64,000 nt of DNA, taken from Phyllobacterium myrsinacearum. Its GTDB lineage: Bacteria > Pseudomonadota > Alphaproteobacteria > Rhizobiales > Rhizobiaceae. Positions 47,559 through 56,480 of the stretch are shown in pieces. A program made the translations under genes and the position numbers. Position 1 is the first letter of the stretch. Each line of letters starts with the position of its first letter. The stretch covers positions 682,001 to 746,000 of the forward strand of contig NZ_PVBT01000002.1 of NCBI RefSeq assembly GCF_002980555.1. Reading direction: 5' to 3'. The notes below the pieces were generated by a model, which saw only the letters and a list, made by a program, of their open reading frames with translations, had not been told where the DNA came from and did no database searches.

Positions 47559-48614
47559 CTATACCAGACCAAGGATACGGCGATTGGCCGCGTCGTCGGT
47601 TCCTGCGCCAGCGAAGTCATCGAATGCCCTTTCGGTCACACGGATCAGATGTGCGTTGATGAATTCCGCGCCTTCACGTGCACCATCTTCCGGATGCTTG
47701 AGGGCGCATTCCCATTCCAGCACGGCCCAGCCGTCGAAATCACAGGCCGTCAGCTTTGAAAAGACGGCGCCAAAATCCACCTGCCCGTCGCCGAGCGAGC
47801 GGAAGCGGCCGGCACGGTTCACCCAGGACTGGAAACCGCCATAAACGCCCTGACGGCCGGTCGGATTGAATTCGGCGTCCTTGACGTGAAAAGCCTTGAT
47901 GCGCTCGTGATAGATGTCGATGTAGTCGAGATAGTCGAGCTGCTGCAGCACGAAGTGCGAGGGATCGTAGAGCAGGTTGGCGCGCGGGTGATTGTTCACG
48001 CGCTCCAGGAACATTTCGTAAGTGATGCCGTCATGCAGGTCTTCCCCCGGATGGATTTCATAGGCGGCATCGACACCCTGTTCGTCGAGGTAGTTGAGGA
48101 TCGGCGTCCAGCGCTTGGCCAGTTCGTCGAATGCCGCTTCGACGAGACCGGCAGGCCGCTGCGGAAAGGGATAGAGGAATGGCCAGGCCAAGGCGCCGGA
48201 GAATGTCGGCATGACTGTCAGGCCAAGATGGTTGGAGGCGCGCGCGGCGCGCTTGACCTGATCCACGGCCCATTCCTGCCGCGCCTTGGGATTGCCATGC
48301 ACCTCGGGCACGGCAAAACCGTCCATCAATTCGTCATAGACCGGGTGAACCGCGACGAGCTGGCCCTGCAGATGGGTTGAAAGCTCCGTAATGGTGAGGC
48401 CGTGCGCATGGGCAATGCCCGCCACTTCATCGCAATAGGTCTTTGAGTCCGAGGCCTTCTTGAGATCGAACAGGCGTGCATCCCAGGTGGGAATCTGGAT
48501 GCCCTTGTAGCCGAGGGATGCTGCCCACTGGCAGATCGCGTCGAAAGAGTTGAACGGTGCTGCATCGCCCGCAAACTGCGCGAGGAAAATGGCTGGTCCC
48601 TTGATCGTCTTCAT
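47559..48614 (-). CDS. Sugar phosphate isomerase/epimerase (AP endonuclease 2-like TIM barrel)
   Basis: The 351-residue protein has the xylose-isomerase-like barrel of IolE/IolH relatives, with acidic and histidine metal ligands in YEIHPGEDLHDG, LLYDPSHFVLQQLDY, KAFHVKDAEFN and WAVLEWECA. It likely isomerises or dehydrates the sugar handled by the neighbouring dehydrogenase. GGAGGAG lies 8-14 bases upstream of ATG 48614. Spacing to the dehydrogenase is 18 bases. Confidence 0.9.
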   Translation of the reverse strand: MKTIKGPAIFLAQFAGDAAPFNSFDAICQWAASLGYKGIQIPTWDARLFDLKKASDSKTYCDEVAGIAHAHGLTITELSTHLQGQLVAVHPVYDELMDGFAVPEVHGNPKARQEWAVDQVKRAARASNHLGLTVMPTFSGALAWPFLYPFPQRPAGLVEAAFDELAKRWTPILNYLDEQGVDAAYEIHPGEDLHDGITYEMFLERVNNHPRANLLYDPSHFVLQQLDYLDYIDIYHERIKAFHVKDAEFNPTGRQGVYGGFQSWVNRAGRFRSLGDGQVDFGAVFSKLTACDFDGWAVLEWECALKHPEDGAREGAEFINAHLIRVTERAFDDFAGAGTDDAANRRILGLV

Positions 48615-48673
48615 GTCTCGTCTCCTCCAATTCATGCGGGGCGCCTCGGGCAGGCACCCCGTCCAGTCTCTGT

Positions 48674-49699
48674 TCAGGGCATGTTGTCCCTGAGAAAAAT
48701 ATCGATGCGGATATGTTCCTGCCCCGGCACAATGGGACGGCCTTCGCGCAGGGCGGTGAGAATGCGCGCGGTGCTGCGCGCCATATGCCCGACATCCTGG
48801 TTGATGAGCGCGTCCACGGTGCCGCGCACCAGATGGCGGCGGGTCGAAGCGGTGAGTTCATGCGCCACGAAAATCACGTCGGATACACGGCCGGTTGCTT
48901 CGAGCGCGGCGACAACGCCCGCCTGACCGCCGCCGGCATTATAGATGGCGACCAGATCGGGGTGATCGCGCAGCAGCGAGCGGGCGACCGTCTCAACCCG
49001 CGCATTCTCGTCCCGTGCTTCCCGCACGGGCAGTACTTCAAGATTGGCGTATTCGCGGGATATGACCTGTTCGAAACCGAATTGCCGCTCCACGTGGTCA
49101 CGCAGGGCCAGCGAGCCGGCAATCATACCGACCTTGCCCTTGCGCGCTCCGACGAACCGGCCAATCAGCGATGCGGCGGTGCGCCCGGCGGCATAATTGT
49201 CGATGCCGACAAAATGGGCACGGCGCGAATTCGGCACATCGGAAACCAGCGTCAGGACAACCACCCCCCTGTCGGCCAGCGCGTTGATGGCTTCCGTCAC
49301 GGCAGGATGATCAAGCGCGACGACAGCGACGCCGTCGATGCTGGAGGGCAGCCGTTCAAGCGCGGCCGCAAGGGCCTCGCCGTCGAAAGTATCGACATAC
49401 TGAATGGAGAGGCGCACGCGTTCCTGCAGCTGACGTTCGCGGGTTACGCGAAACTCCGCATCCAGCGCCTGCATGAATTCGTTTTCGCCGGTCGGCAGGA
49501 TAATCCGGAAATCATAGTCGCGTCCGCGTGCAAGCCGCGATGCATGCTGATCCGGGTGAAATCCAAGCAGCTTGATAGCCGCATTGACGCGTTCGATGGT
49601 GCGCGCATGCACACCATTCCGCCCGTTCACAACTCGATCAACCGTTGCAAGACTGACACCGGCTTCTCGGGCGACGTCTTCAAGCGTCATCTTTACCAC
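48674..49699 (-). CDS. LacI family transcriptional regulator
   Basis: The 341-residue protein starts with a LacI helix-turn-helix (TLEDVAREAGVSLATVDRVV) and hinge (AIKLLGFHPDQHASRLARG), followed by a periplasmic-binding-type sensor domain. It heads the operon with isomerase, dehydrogenase and ribose-type importer and should respond to the imported sugar. I take GTG 49699 as start because GGAGGAG lies seven bases upstream; the ATG at 49690 (MTLEDV) is nearly as good. Confidence 0.92.
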   Translation of the reverse strand: MVKMTLEDVAREAGVSLATVDRVVNGRNGVHARTIERVNAAIKLLGFHPDQHASRLARGRDYDFRIILPTGENEFMQALDAEFRVTRERQLQERVRLSIQYVDTFDGEALAAALERLPSSIDGVAVVALDHPAVTEAINALADRGVVVLTLVSDVPNSRRAHFVGIDNYAAGRTAASLIGRFVGARKGKVGMIAGSLALRDHVERQFGFEQVISREYANLEVLPVREARDENARVETVARSLLRDHPDLVAIYNAGGGQAGVVAALEATGRVSDVIFVAHELTASTRRHLVRGTVDALINQDVGHMARSTARILTALREGRPIVPGQEHIRIDIFLRDNMP

Positions 49700-49811
49700 G
49701 AGAAATCTCCTCCACCTGATATACTAGATTGGAGAAATGAGGTGTGCAACTCTTTTTGACGGGTTTTGATGGGAATTTTGAGGCATGGAATGATGCGGCC
49801 TATGGATGGCT

Positions 49812-49837
49812 CGGTTCTCCGCCCGGGCGGAGAACCG
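49812..49837. terminator. Strong palindrome after the MFS gene
   Basis: CGGTTCTCCGCCC and its exact inverse form a 26-base palindrome just past the MFS stop. On the minus strand no U-run follows; on the plus strand TTT follows. It may be an imperfect terminator, or a transcript-end stabiliser, between the MFS gene and the LacI gene downstream. Confidence 0.5.
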
Positions 49838-49844
49838 TTTGCTG

Positions 49845-51032
49845 TCATTGGAATGCGGTTCTTTCTGCACGCCGCAGCAAGAGCGCAATGAGGAAACCGG
49901 CCCCGGCCGCGATGCCGCCGATCAGGAAGACGCTGCCATACCCGGCCCTGTCCGCGAGGAGGCCTGCCAAAGGTCCCGTCAGGCCGTAAGCCAGATCCTG
50001 AAATGCCGAGAAGCCGCCCAAAGCCGTACCGCGCAGATGCGGATCGACAAGATGCACGACCTCGCGGCCCATGGCTGGAAAAATCAGCGAGCATCCGAGG
50101 CCTGTCAGAAAGGCCCCGGCAAGCGCAAGGAGCGGATCCCCGGCGCCCCAGATCAGGAACTGGCCGATTGTTTCAAGAGCAAGCGAGCCAGCGGCGACCG
50201 TCAGCCCGCCGACACGGTCCGGAAGGTGCGAGAACAGCACGCGCACAAGAACGAATCCGCTGCCGAAAGCCGTCAGGCCAAGCGCCGAATAGCTCCAGCT
50301 CAGGTCACGGAAGTAGAGCGTGAAGAATGCGCCTATCCCGGCAAAACCGATCCCCTGCAGGCAGACAATCAGTCCGTGCCACCAGATGCGGCCCATCACG
50401 CTCAGGAATGGCGGACGCTCGGCATCGGGGTGCGGCGCCACCCCGGGAATGAGCCAGATTGCCAGCAGCCCGAGGCAGGGCAGAATCCCGCCGATTGCCA
50501 TCACGGCTGTAAAGCCGACATTATCCAGCAATGCCAGGCCGATCGGACCACCGATGGCCAGCGCCCCGTAAATCGCCGCGCCGACGAGGGCCAGCACCTT
50601 GCCCGAACGGGCGGGGCCGACGAGACCGATTCCCCAGCCAATCACGCCGACGGCGACAAGGCTCTCGCCGAGCCCGAGGAGAAGACGGCCTGCAAGCAGG
50701 ACGAGAAATGCGATGAAGGGCGTATGGAATGTCAAGCCAGCAAGGAGAGATGTGACCGCTCCCGCGACGTAGAACATAAGCCCTCGTGCCACAGCGAACT
50801 TTACCCCCAGGCGATCGGACAAGCTGCCGGCGTGGCCGCGCGTGACGATCGTGGCCAGAAATGCACTGCCGACGCCCAGCCCGGCCCATACGTTGCTCAG
50901 CCCCAGGTCCTTGGAGATGTAGATCGGTATGACTGGCAGAGACATGCCAATGCAGAGATAGGAAATGAAAAGAATTGCGGTCAGCAGCAATAAGCGGCCC
51001 TGCTGCGGATCGCGTGTCGATTGGGAAGCCAT
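49845..51032 (-). CDS. MFS transporter
   Basis: The 395-residue inner-membrane protein has twelve predicted transmembrane segments and motif A as HAGSLSDRLGVKFAVARG, with ARLLLGLGESL-like and GPARSGKVLAL elements of drug or arabinose efflux families. No substrate can be assigned. GGAG eight bases before ATG 51032 supports that start; ATG 51047 is an alternative. It diverges from an ABC ATPase gene, with several inverted repeats in the shared 255-base gap. Confidence 0.87.
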   Translation of the reverse strand: MASQSTRDPQQGRLLLLTAILFISYLCIGMSLPVIPIYISKDLGLSNVWAGLGVGSAFLATIVTRGHAGSLSDRLGVKFAVARGLMFYVAGAVTSLLAGLTFHTPFIAFLVLLAGRLLLGLGESLVAVGVIGWGIGLVGPARSGKVLALVGAAIYGALAIGGPIGLALLDNVGFTAVMAIGGILPCLGLLAIWLIPGVAPHPDAERPPFLSVMGRIWWHGLIVCLQGIGFAGIGAFFTLYFRDLSWSYSALGLTAFGSGFVLVRVLFSHLPDRVGGLTVAAGSLALETIGQFLIWGAGDPLLALAGAFLTGLGCSLIFPAMGREVVHLVDPHLRGTALGGFSAFQDLAYGLTGPLAGLLADRAGYGSVFLIGGIAAGAGFLIALLLRRAERTAFQ

Positions 51033-51073
51033 ACTATTCTCCGGCATTTCCCGATCGGCGGAGCGCAACAAAA

Positions 51074-51143
51074 AACGCACTCCGACCGACAGGGATCGTT
51101 GAGTGCGTTGGTTAACGTTGAACGCTTACGGCCAATAATTGGC
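51074..51143. promoter_or_regulatory. Inverted repeats between MFS gene and ABC ATPase gene
   Basis: A 9-bp perfect inverted repeat, AACGCACTC (51074-51082) with GAGTGCGTT (51101-51109), is followed by the perfect 13-base palindrome GCCAATAATTGGC (51131-51143). Both lie upstream of the MFS start in a 255-base gap without genes. The first could also fold as a leader hairpin of the MFS transcript. Confidence 0.4.
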
Positions 51144-51287
51144 AGGCATTTTGCTTTAATCCGCCCCGATACATGTGTCAATGGCAGGAGCCTGCGGCAA
51201 CCTTGGGCATCTCTGGCCGTCACATGATTGTAACGCGATTGGCGCATAGGCGGTGCCAAAGATCGAAAAGCATTGTAAAAGCGGCGC

Positions 51288-52325
51288 ATGACCGACATTC
51301 ACATCCAGAATCTGACGAAGCGCTTCGGCGAGGCGGTTGCTCTCAGAGATATCTCCATCGATTTCCCCGCAGGGTCATTTACCTCGCTGCTGGGACCCTC
51401 CGGTTGCGGCAAGACCACTCTCCTGCGTCTGATTGCCGGGTTCGAGGCACCCGACGATGGCATCATCGATTTTGGCGAAGAGCGGATCGCCGATGCGCGC
51501 CGCCAGAAAACGCCGGAAGAACGCGGCGTCGGTGTTGTCTTCCAGTCCTATGCCCTGTGGCCGCATATGAATGTGGCCGAGAATGTCGCCTATCCGCTGA
51601 AGACCAGGAAGGTGGCCAAGGCCGAGATCGTGCAGCGTGTCAAAGCGGTGCTGGAAAGCGTCAGCCTCGGCGCTTTCGCCGATCGGCGGATCGAGGAGCT
51701 TTCGGGCGGCCAACGGCAGCGCGTCGCCCTCGCCCGCTGTCTGGTTGCCGATGCGAAAATCATCCTTTTCGATGAACCACTTGCCAATCTCGACATGCAT
51801 TTGCGTGCGTCGATGATCGAGGCTTTTCGGGATATTCACCGGCGCACCCGCGCGACGATCGTTTATGTCACGCATGATCAGTCGGAAGCGCTGGCGCTCT
51901 CCGACCGTATCGCGGTGATGAATGCCGGGAACATCCTGCAGATCGCTGCCCCGGCGGAGGTGTATCATTCCCCGGCAGATCAGCGCGTGGCCGGGTTTAT
52001 CGGCCGCGGCACACCGGTTTCCGGCACGGTTGTCGAAAGGCAGGCATCATCGGCGCTGGTTGAGGTGGCAGGCTATCGCATGGCTGCGCGGGGTGTTGTC
52101 AACGGCTCCGATACCATCAAACTGCTGCTGCGCCCCGAAGCTCTCCGTCTCGCCGATGACGGGCTTGCTGCCACAGTACAGGAAAGCACCTATCGCGGCG
52201 CCGTCTATGAGACCCGGCTTGAATTGGCCAACGGCGAGCGCCTGACGCTCGACAGTCCTTTGGCGCTGCGCATTGGGGAAACCGTGCATCTCGCCGTTGC
52301 CGACGCCTGGATTATTCCCGGCTGA
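51288..52325 (+). CDS. ABC importer ATPase (iron(III)/phosphonate/polyamine type)
   Basis: The 345-residue protein has Walker A GPSGCGKTT, Q-loop VFQSYALWPHM, signature LSGGQRQRVALARCL, Walker B ILFDEPLANLD, switch VTHDQ and a C-terminal TOBE domain (about 235-345). FbpC- and PotA-type ATPases look like this. Its gene runs head-on into the permease gene, with one base between the stop codons, and is the evident partner of the permease and binding protein on the opposite strand. Confidence 0.92.
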   Translation: MTDIHIQNLTKRFGEAVALRDISIDFPAGSFTSLLGPSGCGKTTLLRLIAGFEAPDDGIIDFGEERIADARRQKTPEERGVGVVFQSYALWPHMNVAENVAYPLKTRKVAKAEIVQRVKAVLESVSLGAFADRRIEELSGGQRQRVALARCLVADAKIILFDEPLANLDMHLRASMIEAFRDIHRRTRATIVYVTHDQSEALALSDRIAVMNAGNILQIAAPAEVYHSPADQRVAGFIGRGTPVSGTVVERQASSALVEVAGYRMAARGVVNGSDTIKLLLRPEALRLADDGLAATVQESTYRGAVYETRLELANGERLTLDSPLALRIGETVHLAVADAWIIPG

Positions 52326-52326
52326 T

Positions 52327-54036
52327 CTATCGCCAGGGCAGAACGCCCGGCGGGAGCTTTCTGCCGAGACGGTCGAGAATGGCCAGAAGCACGACGACGA
52401 TGACAATCGTCGTCACGGCAATGGCTGCCGCATGCGTGCCAAGTCCGGCCTCTTCCAGACTGAACAGCACGACGCCGAGTGTTTCATGCCCGCTTGACCA
52501 AAGCAGTGCCGAGACCGTCAATTCGTTGAATGCGCTCATGAAGACAAGCAAAGCGCCTGCAACCGCCGCGGGTGCCGTCAATGGACCGGTGATGGTCATG
52601 AGACGGCGCAGCGGACCTGCACCGGACACGGCGGCTGCTTCATTGAGATCGCGCGACAGCTGCCCGATTGCCGTTGTGACCGGTTTCATGGCCAGGGCGA
52701 AAAACCGCATGAGATAGGCAACAAGGATGATCCAGGCCGTGCCGTAGAGGCTGCCGATCAATGGCAGCGGCCGCAGGAACAACAGGATGCAGGCGATGGC
52801 GAGCACGATACCCGGCAAGGCATAGGGCAGTTCGATTGCGCCATGCAGGATGCGTTGCGACAGGCGCGAGAAGCGCTCCAGACCCACGGCGACTGGAATG
52901 GAGCCGATGGCGAGAATGAGTGCGGCGCCGCCAGCAAGGGTCGCCGAGTTCCAGAAAGCGCGGCTGGTCGAAGCCTGCCGCAACAGGACCTCCTCGAAAT
53001 TGGCGAATGTCAGGGTGGTCCAGCTGAGCGGAACGCCGAAAGACGGGATCAAAGCCGTGGTGATCAGGGCAAGCACCGGCAGGATCAGCATGAACAGGAT
53101 GGCGACCCAGCCAAGGGCGGCGAACAGCCAGCGATAGCGGCCAAGAGCAAAGCGTGCGGGTGTTCCCGCCGTGAAGCGGTGGCTGACCTTCTTGAGCGCC
53201 AAGGCCTGCAATAGGACGCCGAGCAGGGCAAGCACGGCAATGAGGACGGAGAGCGCTGCAACCTGCGGCAGCACGCTCGGGCCAAAGCTGGCGATGCGCT
53301 GGTAGATCATCGTTGTCAGGGTGAGGTAGTTGACCGGCATGCCAAGCAGGGCGGGAATGCCGAAATTGCCGACGCCGGACACGAAGGCAAGCGCCGTGGC
53401 CGCTACGAGATAAGGCCGTACCATCGGCAGGATGATCGTCGCGAGCACGCGCAGCGGCGATGACCCCGAAGAACGCGCCGCCTCGACCAGATCGCGGGGA
53501 ACGCGGGTGAGCCCTGCCCGCAATGTGATGAAAACAATGGGCGCATGCTGGATGGCGTAGAGCAGGATGATGCCGTTGCGGCCGAGCAGCGGATTGGATG
53601 TGCCTGGCGGAGGCGCCATGCCGAAAGCACCAAGCAGGGTGCTGGATGGTCCGAACAGATGCAGCCACGACAGAGCCATCACCTGCGGTGCAATCATCAA
53701 GGGCAGCAGCAGCAGGAAGCCGAGTGTCTTGCGCCCCGGCAGGTCGGTCATGGCGATAGCGATGGCGAAGGGTGCGCCAATGACGAGGGCGAGCAGCGCG
53801 CCGAAGAAGGCCGTATCCAGCGTGTTGAGCGTGGCCCGCATGACCGAGGCGCTGGAAAGCCGCCCCGCCATGGCGGTGAGATCGATCTCGCCACCCGGTG
53901 CGACGGCTGTCACCAGCAGCCGCAGCATCGGCAAAAAGCTTAAGGCAAAGATGATGGCGAGAACCAGCACAGCGGACAATCCGCCGTCCCGCCGGAAATA
54001 ACGCCACACTCTATATGCCGGGGAACCCGCATGCAT
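52327..54036 (-). CDS. ABC importer permease, fused double domain (FbpB-like)
   Basis: The 569-residue inner-membrane protein has two permease halves of about six transmembrane segments each, each with an EAA-type loop (LVEAARSSGSSPLRVLATI and DLNEAAAVSGAGPLRRLMTI). Such fused permeases occur in FbpB/AfuB iron(III) and 2-aminoethylphosphonate systems. I use ATG 54036 (MHAGSPAYRVW); an in-frame TTG at 54078, six bases after the binding-protein gene, would add 14 residues but lacks a ribosome site. Confidence 0.9.
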   Translation of the reverse strand: MHAGSPAYRVWRYFRRDGGLSAVLVLAIIFALSFLPMLRLLVTAVAPGGEIDLTAMAGRLSSASVMRATLNTLDTAFFGALLALVIGAPFAIAIAMTDLPGRKTLGFLLLLPLMIAPQVMALSWLHLFGPSSTLLGAFGMAPPPGTSNPLLGRNGIILLYAIQHAPIVFITLRAGLTRVPRDLVEAARSSGSSPLRVLATIILPMVRPYLVAATALAFVSGVGNFGIPALLGMPVNYLTLTTMIYQRIASFGPSVLPQVAALSVLIAVLALLGVLLQALALKKVSHRFTAGTPARFALGRYRWLFAALGWVAILFMLILPVLALITTALIPSFGVPLSWTTLTFANFEEVLLRQASTSRAFWNSATLAGGAALILAIGSIPVAVGLERFSRLSQRILHGAIELPYALPGIVLAIACILLFLRPLPLIGSLYGTAWIILVAYLMRFFALAMKPVTTAIGQLSRDLNEAAAVSGAGPLRRLMTITGPLTAPAAVAGALLVFMSAFNELTVSALLWSSGHETLGVVLFSLEEAGLGTHAAAIAVTTIVIVVVLLAILDRLGRKLPPGVLPWR

Positions 54037-54084
54037 GGATGCGGGTCCGGTGTTGTCTATGGAATGCACAACGGCCAAAGGCGT

Positions 54085-55059
54085 TTACTGCCCCATTACT
54101 TCGCTGAATTTTTCCTTGTTCTTGGTCTCGTTTGCGAGCGCTCCGGCAGCGTCGAACGTCATGACCTTGATCGAAGCGCGGTCGGGGTAACCTGCGGGAA
54201 GAGCGACATCGGCGCTCGCCGGAATATAGCCCATCTTGGCTGCGAGTTCCTGACCGTCCTTCGACAGGAGGAAGTTGATGAAGGCTTTTGCCGCTTCCGG
54301 ATTTTTCGCCGTCGACAGGATGCCGGCCGGTTCGGTGACAGCCGAGACGCCTTCCTTCGGGAAGACGAATTCGACCGGGGCGCCCTTGGCCTTCTCGCGA
54401 ATCGGCATGTAGTCGACGATCATGCCATAGAGCTTGTCACCGCCGCTGACGGCTTTGAGGATATCGCCATTGCCGCCCGCAGCTTGCGCGCCATTCTTGG
54501 CGAGCTGCGCGTAGTAGTCCCAACCCTGCTTGAGATTTTCGGTGAGTGTAACGGTGTGGATGAGCGCTGCGCCCGATGTCAGCGGGCTTGGCATGGTGAC
54601 AAGACCTTTTGCTTCCGGCTTGGTGAGATCGGCCCAGCTTGCCGGCACAAAGGGTGCCTTGGTGTTGTAGACAATGCCTGTCGTGATCAGCTTGGTGGAG
54701 AAATAGGTGCCGTCCTTGTCAACGAGCGCGGCGTCGATACCCGAAGTCTTTGCGTCCTTGAAGGGCAGCAGGCGGCCTTCCTTCTTCAAGCCTTCCATCG
54801 TCACCACATCGGCAATCAGCAACACGTCGGGCTGCGGCTGGCCGGCTTCGATTTCGGCGCGCAGCTTGGCCATGATCTTGGGCGTTCCGTCGCGTACCCA
54901 TTCAACCTTGATACCAGGGTTCTTCGCCATGAATGCGTCGGCAGTTTGCTGTGCATCGGTGTTGGGCTGGCTGGTATAAAGGACAAGTTTGCCGTCTGCG
55001 GCAAACACCGGCTGAAGACCGGCGGCAAGCAAAGCGGAAGCGATGAGAATGCGGCGCAT
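54085..55059 (-). CDS. ABC importer binding protein (iron(III)/2-aminoethylphosphonate type)
   Basis: The 324-residue periplasmic protein has a signal peptide (MRRILIASALLAAGLQPVFA) and the FbpA-like start LVLYTSQPNTDAQQTADAF. Iron(III)-binding members use paired tyrosines near residues 195-196 of the mature form; a Gly-Met-Ile-Val-Asp-Tyr-Met-Pro stretch lies in that area, with only one Tyr, so ferric binding is doubtful and an organic solute such as a phosphonate is possible. It heads the minus-strand unit with the fused permease. Confidence 0.9.
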   Translation of the reverse strand: MRRILIASALLAAGLQPVFAADGKLVLYTSQPNTDAQQTADAFMAKNPGIKVEWVRDGTPKIMAKLRAEIEAGQPQPDVLLIADVVTMEGLKKEGRLLPFKDAKTSGIDAALVDKDGTYFSTKLITTGIVYNTKAPFVPASWADLTKPEAKGLVTMPSPLTSGAALIHTVTLTENLKQGWDYYAQLAKNGAQAAGGNGDILKAVSGGDKLYGMIVDYMPIREKAKGAPVEFVFPKEGVSAVTEPAGILSTAKNPEAAKAFINFLLSKDGQELAAKMGYIPASADVALPAGYPDRASIKVMTFDAAGALANETKNKEKFSEVMGQ

Positions 55060-55129
55060 GATAACCCCTTTTTGTCTGGACGAGACGAACCCGCTTTGAT
55101 TTTTGCAGGCTCATAATGATCGGTCACCC

Positions 55130-55175
55130 CTATACAAGCCGGATAACGGTTCTATGACATCTATACAAAAGTTGT
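55130..55175. promoter_or_regulatory. Direct repeats in the control region between two ABC systems
   Basis: CTATACAA occurs at 55130-55137 and 55161-55168, 31 bp apart. The second overlaps a small palindrome, TACAA-aag-TTGTA (55163-55175). The 236-base gap lies between a binding-protein gene (minus) and an ATPase gene (plus). Equal phasing on the helix suggests a shared regulator site; which protein binds is unknown. Confidence 0.4.
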
Positions 55176-55295
55176 AAGGTTTTCATCGGGCGAATTGGCC
55201 CGGAAAAACCCGTCAAAATTTTTTACTTGTCATCCCGCTGTTATAAACAGACAGTACAACGAAAAAAATTGCACAGCTGCGCAATGGGATGGAAA

Positions 55296-56405
55296 ATGAC
55301 TGAACCTGCTTTCCTCAAAGTCGAGAGAATGAGCGTGGGCTATGGCCCGACGACAGTACTCGACAATCTAGACCTCGACATTCACAAGGGTGAATTCGTG
55401 GCGCTTCTCGGCTCGTCCGGTTGCGGCAAGACCACACTTCTGCGGACGATTGCCGGTTTTTCCAAACCATTCAGCGGCTCCATCCAGGTTGCAAGCCGTG
55501 ATGTGACGCAGATGCCTCCGGATAAGCGCGGCATGGCGCTGGTGTTCCAGTCCTATGCGCTGTGGCCGCACATGACCGTTGCGCAGAATATCGGCTATGG
55601 GCTGAAGCTGCAGAAGCGCTCCAAGGATGTCATCGAGGCGCGCGTCAACGAGATGCAGAGCCTGCTGGGCCTTGGCGGTCTCGGCGCGCGCAAGCCGGCT
55701 CAGCTTTCCGGCGGGCAGCGCCAGCGCGTGGCGCTCGGCCGGGCGCTGGCCATCGATCCAGAAATCCTGCTGCTGGACGAGCCGCTTTCCAATCTCGACG
55801 CCCGTATCCGCCTGACAGTACGCCATGAAATCCGCTCGCTGCAAAAGCGGCTTGGCATCACGGCCATTCATGTCACCCATGATCGCGAGGAAGCCATGGT
55901 GATGGCCGACCGTATCGTCATCATGAATGCCGGACGCATCGAGCAGCAGGGAACGCCGGAGGACGTCTACAACAAGCCCGCATCGCTGTTCGTTGCCGCG
56001 TTCATGGGTGCGGAAAATGTTCTGTCCATGCAGGCGCGCGTCAGTGGCGAGCAAATCGAGTTGGCGGAAGGCGCCTTCAATCCCTCGACGGTCACGGCAT
56101 TGTCGGGCCGCGCGCTGGCAAGCGGGCCGGTGCAGCTGCGCTTTCGGGCGGAAGCCGCGCGCCTTGCCGGCAGCCGCGATGCGGTTGCCGCCGAGCCGGG
56201 TGCACTCGAATTGCGCGGCCGGATTGCCAGCGTCAGCTATCCCGGCGGTCATTGGCGCCATGCCGTGCGGCTGGGCAATGATGAAATCCTTGTCGATGCG
56301 GATTCGGCCTTTGCCGAGGGAGAAACCGTCAAGGTGCATATCCCCGCGCATTCGCTTTTCATTTTCAACGCGCCGCAGCTTGCTGCGGCAGCGCCTGCCC
56401 ATTGA
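55296..56405 (+). CDS. ABC importer ATPase
   Basis: The 369-residue protein has Walker A GSSGCGKTT, Q-loop VFQSYALWPHM, signature LSGGQRQRVALGRAL, Walker B LLLDEPLSNLD, switch VTHDREEAM, and a C-terminal TOBE region. It opens a plus-strand operon with binding protein, two permeases, LacI regulator and phosphodiesterase. The start ATG 55296 follows GGGATGGAAA; reading upstream adds no homologous sequence. Confidence 0.92.
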   Translation: MTEPAFLKVERMSVGYGPTTVLDNLDLDIHKGEFVALLGSSGCGKTTLLRTIAGFSKPFSGSIQVASRDVTQMPPDKRGMALVFQSYALWPHMTVAQNIGYGLKLQKRSKDVIEARVNEMQSLLGLGGLGARKPAQLSGGQRQRVALGRALAIDPEILLLDEPLSNLDARIRLTVRHEIRSLQKRLGITAIHVTHDREEAMVMADRIVIMNAGRIEQQGTPEDVYNKPASLFVAAFMGAENVLSMQARVSGEQIELAEGAFNPSTVTALSGRALASGPVQLRFRAEAARLAGSRDAVAAEPGALELRGRIASVSYPGGHWRHAVRLGNDEILVDADSAFAEGETVKVHIPAHSLFIFNAPQLAAAAPAH

Positions 56406-56480
56406 GGACAGATGCCGGTCCGCCGGTCTCTGCCCCATAGACTGCCAAAACAAAACATCCATGCTCAACGGGAGTTCACG

